DNA of 64,000 nucleotides from Nitrospira_D sp019636945 (lineage in GTDB: Bacteria; Nitrospirota; Nitrospiria; Nitrospirales; Nitrospiraceae): assembly GCF_047338595.1 (NCBI RefSeq), contig NZ_JBLFBO010000004.1, positions 185,469 to 249,468 of the forward strand, written 5' to 3'. The number at the start of each line of letters is the position of its first letter. The stretch's first letter is position 1. The notes under the pieces are model-generated. The model did no database searches, was not told the DNA's origin, and saw only the letters and a program-made list of their open reading frames with translations. Of this stretch, positions 59,833 through 64,000 are shown in pieces. The translations under genes were made by a program, and so were the position numbers.

Positions 59833-61531
59833 GGAGCAGCCTCGAAACATCTTGCTGCGGGCGCCGAATTGGATCGGCGATGCCGTGATGTGCGAGCCTG
59901 CCCTTCGAGGTCTCAGGTCGCTTTTTCCGGAAGCGGGCATCACGATGTTGGCCAAATCAACGGTTGCCGAGCTGTTCCGTTCCGCTCCAGAACTGAATCG
60001 GGTACTGGTTTATGAGGATAGGGGGGGGCATGCCGGGCTTTCTGGGAAATGGGCGCTCGCTGGCTTGTTGCGACGGCATGGCTTCGATCTCGCGGTACTG
60101 TTTCAGAACGCCTTTGAGGCTGCGTTTATTGCGTGGCTTGCCGGCATTCCGCAGCGGTATGGGTATGCAACTGATGGACGTGTGTTCTTCCTGACCACGC
60201 CTGTTGCTGTGCCTGAACGTAGCCAGTCCGTTCATCAAGTTGAGTACTACTGGAATTTGTTGAAGCCATTGGGTTTGTCCGGCAGCGTTCCCCTCCCGAC
60301 ACTCTCGGTAACCTCAGAAGAGAGTCAGGCCATGGATACGAGGCTCGCGGCTCTGGGAAGTGGTTCATCGGACATCGTGATCGGTATTAATCCTGGGTCG
60401 ACCTATGGCAGCGCGAAGCGATGGTTGCCTGAGCGGTTTGCTGAAGTCGCGCGCAGGCTTGCAGAGCAGGTAGAGCGTGATGAGGGCAGAGCGGTAGTCG
60501 TGGCTATTCTTGGGGCGAAGGGCGAAGAGTCCTTGGGGGAGGACATCGCCTCTCGAATCAATAGACCATCGGTGGTGTTATCCGGCGCAACAACAATTCG
60601 TGAATTGATGGCAGCGGTGAAGCGATGTCGCATCCTCATCACGAATGATACAGGGCCGATGCATGTGGCGGCTGCGTGCGGAGTGCCGGTCGTTGCCGTG
60701 TTCGGTCCGACAGATTCGCGTACGACGGCTCCCTATGGTCAGGAGCAGTCGGTTGTTCGAGAGGTGATTGAGTGCGCTCCCTGCCTGCTTCGGGAATGCC
60801 CCATTGATCACCGGTGCATGACTCGCATCTCAACCGATCGAGTGTACGAGGTGGCGGTGCAACAAGTGAGCGGGTTACGTGTTAAGGGTGAGGGGCAAGA
60901 GGAGAAAAACTCACCTGCGCCTCACGCCTTACGCCTCACACCTGACAGGGTTTTGGAAGGCTACACCATCTTTCTGGACCGCGATGGTACCCTCAATCCG
61001 GACCCTGGGTACATCAAGTCTCCCGATCAGTTTGAATTGTTTCCTGGGGTGGCGGAGGCGCTCGCACGATTGAAACTGGCCGGTGCCCGATTGATCCTGA
61101 TAACAAATCAATCGGGGATCGCGCGGGGACTCCTCTCTCGCCACAATCTTGAGGCCATCCACAAGAAGCTCAGGCATTTGCTTGGTCAAACCGGCGCGAC
61201 GTTGGACGGGATCTATTTCTGCCCCCATCATCCGGATGACGGGTGTGGGTGTCGAAAGCCGAACCGTGGGATGATTGACCAGGCGATCCAAGAGCTGGGG
61301 GTGGATCTGGAGCGGTCGTATGTGATCGGCGATCACCCGCGTGATATCGAGTTGGCCAAACGGGTGGGAGCACGAAGTGTTCTAGTGACCACCGGGGTAA
61401 CCCGGTGGCAAGAGTTGGAAGCTTTGACGGACACTCATCTGATTCCGGACAGAGTTGAAGCCTCCCTGCCCGGGGCTGTGGACTGGCTGTTGTCCGACGT
61501 GAACCGGGGAGCCTTATCACGGCATGAATAG
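59825..61531 (+). CDS. Fusion of heptosyltransferase II and D,D-heptose-1,7-bisphosphate 7-phosphatase (WaaF-GmhB)
   Basis: 568 residues. Residues ~1-350 are a GT9 heptosyltransferase II: ILLRAPNWIGDAVMCEPALR at the start, GINPGSTYGSAKRWLPERF, NDTGPMHVAAACGVPVVAVF and GPTDSRTTAPYG. Then comes a ~30-residue linker coded by a heptad repeat (around residues 352-376). Residues ~380-568 are a HAD phosphatase of the GmhB type: FLDRDGTLN with nucleophile Asp, ITNQSG, and the zinc loop FCPHHPDDGCGCRKP. One polypeptide would thus make the ADP-heptose precursor and transfer heptose. GGAG precedes the ATG. I know of the two as separate genes in most bacteria. Confidence 0.9.
   Translation: MFKEQPRNILLRAPNWIGDAVMCEPALRGLRSLFPEAGITMLAKSTVAELFRSAPELNRVLVYEDRGGHAGLSGKWALAGLLRRHGFDLAVLFQNAFEAAFIAWLAGIPQRYGYATDGRVFFLTTPVAVPERSQSVHQVEYYWNLLKPLGLSGSVPLPTLSVTSEESQAMDTRLAALGSGSSDIVIGINPGSTYGSAKRWLPERFAEVARRLAEQVERDEGRAVVVAILGAKGEESLGEDIASRINRPSVVLSGATTIRELMAAVKRCRILITNDTGPMHVAAACGVPVVAVFGPTDSRTTAPYGQEQSVVREVIECAPCLLRECPIDHRCMTRISTDRVYEVAVQQVSGLRVKGEGQEEKNSPAPHALRLTPDRVLEGYTIFLDRDGTLNPDPGYIKSPDQFELFPGVAEALARLKLAGARLILITNQSGIARGLLSRHNLEAIHKKLRHLLGQTGATLDGIYFCPHHPDDGCGCRKPNRGMIDQAIQELGVDLERSYVIGDHPRDIELAKRVGARSVLVTTGVTRWQELEALTDTHLIPDRVEASLPGAVDWLLSDVNRGALSRHE
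60873..60947. repeat. GTGARRS-type inverted heptad repeat, copy 3, inside a gene
   Basis: Left arm GTTACGTGTTAAGGGTGAGG then GGCAAGAGG. Right arm CACCTGCGCCTCACGCCTTA then CGCCTCACACCTGAC. It is translated into the linker between the heptosyltransferase and phosphatase domains (VKGEGQEEK ... PAPHALRLTPDR). Elsewhere in this window the same repeat type lies between genes, so this one probably became coding at the time of gene fusion. Confidence 0.7.
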
Positions 61532-61659
61532 TACGGGGCAGGGTGAACGTTTCATCCGCCGAACGTACGGCACGCCGGCCGAGGCTGGGCTTGTGTTGGC
61601 TACACAGCGAGAGTAAGTTGTCTAAGGCTACGATGCCCATGACTCGGAGGAAAATGGCG

Positions 61660-62652
61660 ATGCAGGGTACGAAGGATTGTTCCATCCCTTGTAATCTCTG
61701 TGGCGGGATCGAGGTTTCGATTCTTTCAACCAGAAGTCGAAGCGGGAACCCGTTACGGACTGTCATCTGCCGAGCCTGTGGGCTCGTATGGTCGGATCCG
61801 CGTCCACATGACGCCAGGCAGTTTTATGAGGAACAGTATCGTCTCGCGTATAAACATACCTACAGCCCGAAACCCAAGCATGTTGTGCGTGCGGGCAAGG
61901 TCGCGCTGTCACGGTTGGGGAAGATCGAGCAGCTGTTGCCGAGTCGGAAAACGGTGCTCGATGTCGGCACCGGGGGCGGAGAGTTTGCCTATTTGCTCCA
62001 ATCGTTGGGTCATGTTGTCAACGGGATAGAGCCGAATCGAGGGTATGCCGACCATTCGATCCAGCAATATGGGCTGACGGTTCAAGTCGGATTCGTGCAG
62101 GACGCGACGTTTGCTCCGGCCTCCTTCGATATCGTGACGATTTGGCATGTCCTTGAACACACGGAAGACCCGGGTTTCATTCTGGCACGCCTCCGCTCTT
62201 GGTTAAAGCCGGACGGGGTGCTCGTTGTAGAGGTCCCGAATGTGGAAGCGACCTGTCAGGCCCCTCACAGTACATTCCACGAAGCTCACCTCTACAATTT
62301 CAATGTTGTGTCATTGCGCCGGTTGGCCAAAAAGCAGGGGTTGCATGAAACCTCTCATCTGATCTCCCAGGATGGTGGGAATATCACGATGTTTTTCACC
62401 CCAAAGGAGCCTCTGCTTGCCGATCCATTCTCCGCCGTGATTCCAGGAAATTGCGAGTGGATCTCAAGAATCGTGCGCCAACATAGTGCTTTGCGGCATC
62501 ACCTCAGCCCAGCTCCGTATGTGCGCGTATGGCAACGTCTCTGCCGATCCCTCGAAGAGCGACGCGAAACGTCAGCTCTGGGCAGCGGTAAGGCGATACT
62601 TGATGGTCTCTATGCTCCCCATGTGCGGACCCATGTCCTTACGTGCGTATAA
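61660..62652 (+). CDS. Class I SAM-dependent methyltransferase with N-terminal zinc finger
   Basis: 330 residues from ATG 61660 (GGAGG 10 bases upstream); longer starts to 61543 are open. The N-terminus has CNLCGG and CRACGLVWSDP, four Cys of a zinc-binding domain common before Methyltransf_12/23 domains. The SAM site is VLDVGTGGGEFAYLL and IWHVLEHTEDPGFILARL. The substrate is unknown; its position between heptosyltransferase genes suggests a sugar or core-oligosaccharide methylation. Confidence 0.88.
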   Translation: MQGTKDCSIPCNLCGGIEVSILSTRSRSGNPLRTVICRACGLVWSDPRPHDARQFYEEQYRLAYKHTYSPKPKHVVRAGKVALSRLGKIEQLLPSRKTVLDVGTGGGEFAYLLQSLGHVVNGIEPNRGYADHSIQQYGLTVQVGFVQDATFAPASFDIVTIWHVLEHTEDPGFILARLRSWLKPDGVLVVEVPNVEATCQAPHSTFHEAHLYNFNVVSLRRLAKKQGLHETSHLISQDGGNITMFFTPKEPLLADPFSAVIPGNCEWISRIVRQHSALRHHLSPAPYVRVWQRLCRSLEERRETSALGSGKAILDGLYAPHVRTHVLTCV

Positions 62653-62741
62653 AGAGAGAGAGGCTAGGCACGGATGAGGGACCTGCATCGTGATTCAGTA
62701 TTCCCATGCTACGCCAGCGGCGTAGGCAGAAAGGTTATTTG

Positions 62742-63815
62742 GTGTCACCTATTACATCTTTCGGTTCCTCTTCTTTCGTCCTCAGGGATACTGCCCGTCT
62801 TCTTCTGATCAAGCCGAGTTCTCTGGGGGATATCGTCCATACGTTTCCGGTGGTGGCAGCGATCAAGGAGCAGTGGCCCGGGGTGCACCTGACATGGGTG
62901 GTGAAGCGCCAGTGGGCTGAGCTCGTTGAGCGAGCGGAGGGAGTTGATCGTGTCTGGCCGGTCGACATGACGGTCAGCAATTGGGTGCGGGAGGGTGTGG
63001 CGCTTAGAGCTCAACGGTTTGACCTTGCGCTTGATTTGCAAGGGTTGTTTCGAAGCGGTATCTTGGCTTGGCTGAGTGGTGCGCCGACACGACTTGGTTT
63101 TGCGAACGCACGGGAGGGAAGTCCTTGGTTCTATACCAACCGTGTTCCGGTCACACATCTGAATGTTCACGCAGTCGATCGATATCTTTCCCTATTGGGT
63201 GCCTTGGGGGTGAAACCCCCTGAGAGACCGCAGTTTCGGTTCAAGCTCCTGGAAGAGGATAGCGCCGCTGTTCGAACGATCTGCCACCGTCAAGGTTTTG
63301 CAGTCGATCGACCATGGATTGCGATGAATATTGGGGCGCGGTGGCCGACAAAACGATGGCCGCTGACGGCGTTTGCTGCGGTCCTGGATCAACTGCATGC
63401 TTCGCAGCTTGGGCCGGTTGCAGTCATAGGAAGTTCGGACGAGCGTCGTTCCACGAATCAGCTCAGGACTCTGACTTCAAGTCCGTTTGTCGATTTGTGT
63501 GGGGAGCTTCCGTTGAAATATCTCCCGGTACTGCTTTCATCCGCATCCACCATGGTGACAAACGACTCAGGCCCGATGCATATCGCGTCGGCACTGGGGG
63601 TTCCTGTCGTTGCGTTGTTTGGACCGACCAGTGCGATTCGGACCGGACCCTATGGCGATGGCCATCAGATCCTGAGTGGGCCGGTTCCATGTAGCCCCTG
63701 TTTCAGCCGTGTCTGCCGACATACTCCAGAATTGGAATGTCTTCACGTAATTACGCCGGCTCACGTGGTTGATGCCATTCGTTTGCGGTTGACGGCTCAC
63801 GCCCCATGTCAATGA
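62742..63815 (+). CDS. waaC: GT9 heptosyltransferase (WaaC-like)
   Basis: 357 residues from GTG 62742, which has AAAGG upstream; the frame is open to ATG 62706. GT9 family: LLLIKPSSLGDIVHTFPV at the start, NIGARWPTKRWPLTAFA and NDSGPMHIASALGVPVVALF with GPTSAIRTGPYG. It probably adds the first L-glycero-D-manno-heptose to Kdo. The last 37 residues (FSRVCRHTPELECLH...PCQ) lie in a 141-bp tandemly duplicated segment. Its TGA overlaps the next ATG (ATGA). Confidence 0.88.
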   Translation: MSPITSFGSSSFVLRDTARLLLIKPSSLGDIVHTFPVVAAIKEQWPGVHLTWVVKRQWAELVERAEGVDRVWPVDMTVSNWVREGVALRAQRFDLALDLQGLFRSGILAWLSGAPTRLGFANAREGSPWFYTNRVPVTHLNVHAVDRYLSLLGALGVKPPERPQFRFKLLEEDSAAVRTICHRQGFAVDRPWIAMNIGARWPTKRWPLTAFAAVLDQLHASQLGPVAVIGSSDERRSTNQLRTLTSSPFVDLCGELPLKYLPVLLSSASTMVTNDSGPMHIASALGVPVVALFGPTSAIRTGPYGDGHQILSGPVPCSPCFSRVCRHTPELECLHVITPAHVVDAIRLRLTAHAPCQ

Positions 63816-63842
63816 ACGTCTTGATCGCTTGTCCTAAAGAGT
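63702..63842 (+). repeat. Partial tandem duplication, upstream unit
   Basis: The last 114 bases of the heptosyltransferase gene plus the first 10 codons of the next gene. The last 55 bases are identical to 63946-64000. The first ~86 bases match 63860-63945 at about two thirds by my count. Confidence 0.85.
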
Positions 63843-63973
63843 ATCGGCGATGTGCTCCGTTCAGCCGGGTCTGTCGATACGTTCACGAATTGGAAGGTCT
63901 TCACCTCGATAGGCTGACCCCCGTGGGTGATATTATTCGGCCAAAGTTGACGGCTCACGCCCCATGTCAATGA
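63812..63973 (+). CDS. Small chimeric reading frame between heptosyltransferase and next gene
   Basis: 53 codons (MNVLIACPKEYRRCAPFSRV... PCQ). Its first 10 codons equal those at 63970, the apparent start of the next gene. Its last ~38 resemble the C-terminus of the heptosyltransferase (FSRVCRYVHELEGLHLDRLT against FSRVCRHTPELECLHVITPA). It is probably a by-product of the tandem duplication rather than a functional protein, but it is translationally in phase and starts with ATGA overlap. Confidence 0.35.
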   Translation: MNVLIACPKEYRRCAPFSRVCRYVHELEGLHLDRLTPVGDIIRPKLTAHAPCQ

Positions 63974-64000
63974 ACGTCTTGATCGCTTGTCCTAAAGAGT
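63860..64000 (+). repeat. Partial tandem duplication, downstream unit
   Basis: Second copy, spaced exactly 158 bases from 63702-63842. It runs to the edge of the window, so its right end is unknown. Confidence 0.85.
63970..64000 (+). CDS. Start of next gene, truncated by window end
   Basis: Only ATG plus 9 full codons (MNVLIACPKE) are visible. The start of a beta-strand like this is typical of group-1 glycosyltransferases, which would fit an LPS core gene, but the visible part is too short to assign. Confidence 0.45.
   Translation, partial: MNVLIACPKE

Noticed and set aside
1..64000. CRISPR arrays, tRNA or rRNA genes, IS elements, prophage
   Set aside because: No regularly spaced direct repeats, no tRNA cloverleaf or rRNA segments, and no transposase or integrase frames were seen. 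A computational scan was not possible.

Overview
The window is a gene-dense, GC-rich stretch of a Gram-negative bacterial chromosome. It is most likely from the phylum Nitrospirota, genus Nitrospira or a close relative. The main clue is an actinobacterial-type proteasome locus (mpa, dop, prcB, prcA, pafA) on the same stretch as a full outer-membrane and lipopolysaccharide locus (bamA, ompH, lpxA, lpxI, lpxB, msbA, waaA, lpxK, heptosyltransferases). That pairing is known in Nitrospira and Leptospirillum. The assignment rests on gene content alone. I saw no rRNA, tRNA, CRISPR array, phage or insertion sequence.

Layout. Bases 1-13,100 hold unconnected genes: the end of an AlgH-family gene, DUF3422, a secreted-looking unknown, divergent uvrA, a YbjQ protein, a tolC operon with a degenerate CPBP protease, an M28 peptidase and small secreted proteins. 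Bases 13,300-20,800 hold information-processing genes: an RRM protein, uvrB, DUF4321, then ffh-rpsP-rimM-trmD-rplS-rnhB-yraN. Bases 20,800-25,000 are a cell-division and cell-wall operon (ftsE-ftsX-envC-ctpA). Bases 25,700-27,500 are thiS-thiG-thiE. Bases 27,500-35,100 are the proteasome and pupylation-type locus, with an M23 peptidase coupled to its end. Bases 35,100-39,500 are accessory: small secreted or membrane proteins and a HEPN-domain gene broken by two amber codons. Bases 39,500-46,200 run on the minus strand: galU, then the apparent operon lon-thiL-DUF2062-HD hydrolase. Bases 46,600-64,000 are the outer-membrane, lipid A and core-oligosaccharide locus.

How the genes fit together. 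BamA and two OmpH/Skp-like proteins insert and chaperone outer-membrane proteins. FabZ, LpxA, LpxI, LpxB, LpxK and WaaA make Kdo-lipid A, MsbA flips it, and heptosyltransferases start the core. A GmhB-like phosphatase that helps make the heptose donor is fused to one of the heptosyltransferases. Mpa, PrcA and PrcB form a degradation machine, while PafA and Dop attach and remove the tag, but no Pup or UBact gene was found beside them.

The most unusual features are two families of short dispersed repeats. One is a ~110-120 bp palindromic element in three copies, one of which sits between dop and prcB where a tag gene would be expected. The other is an inverted array of GTGARRS-like heptads in three copies, one of which codes for the linker of the heptosyltransferase-phosphatase fusion. 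Others are an A9 homopolymer frameshift in an acyltransferase gene, a partly diverged tandem duplication across the waaC stop and the next start, a ThiS with residues beyond its GG terminus, and promoters placed so that thiS and galU would be leaderless.
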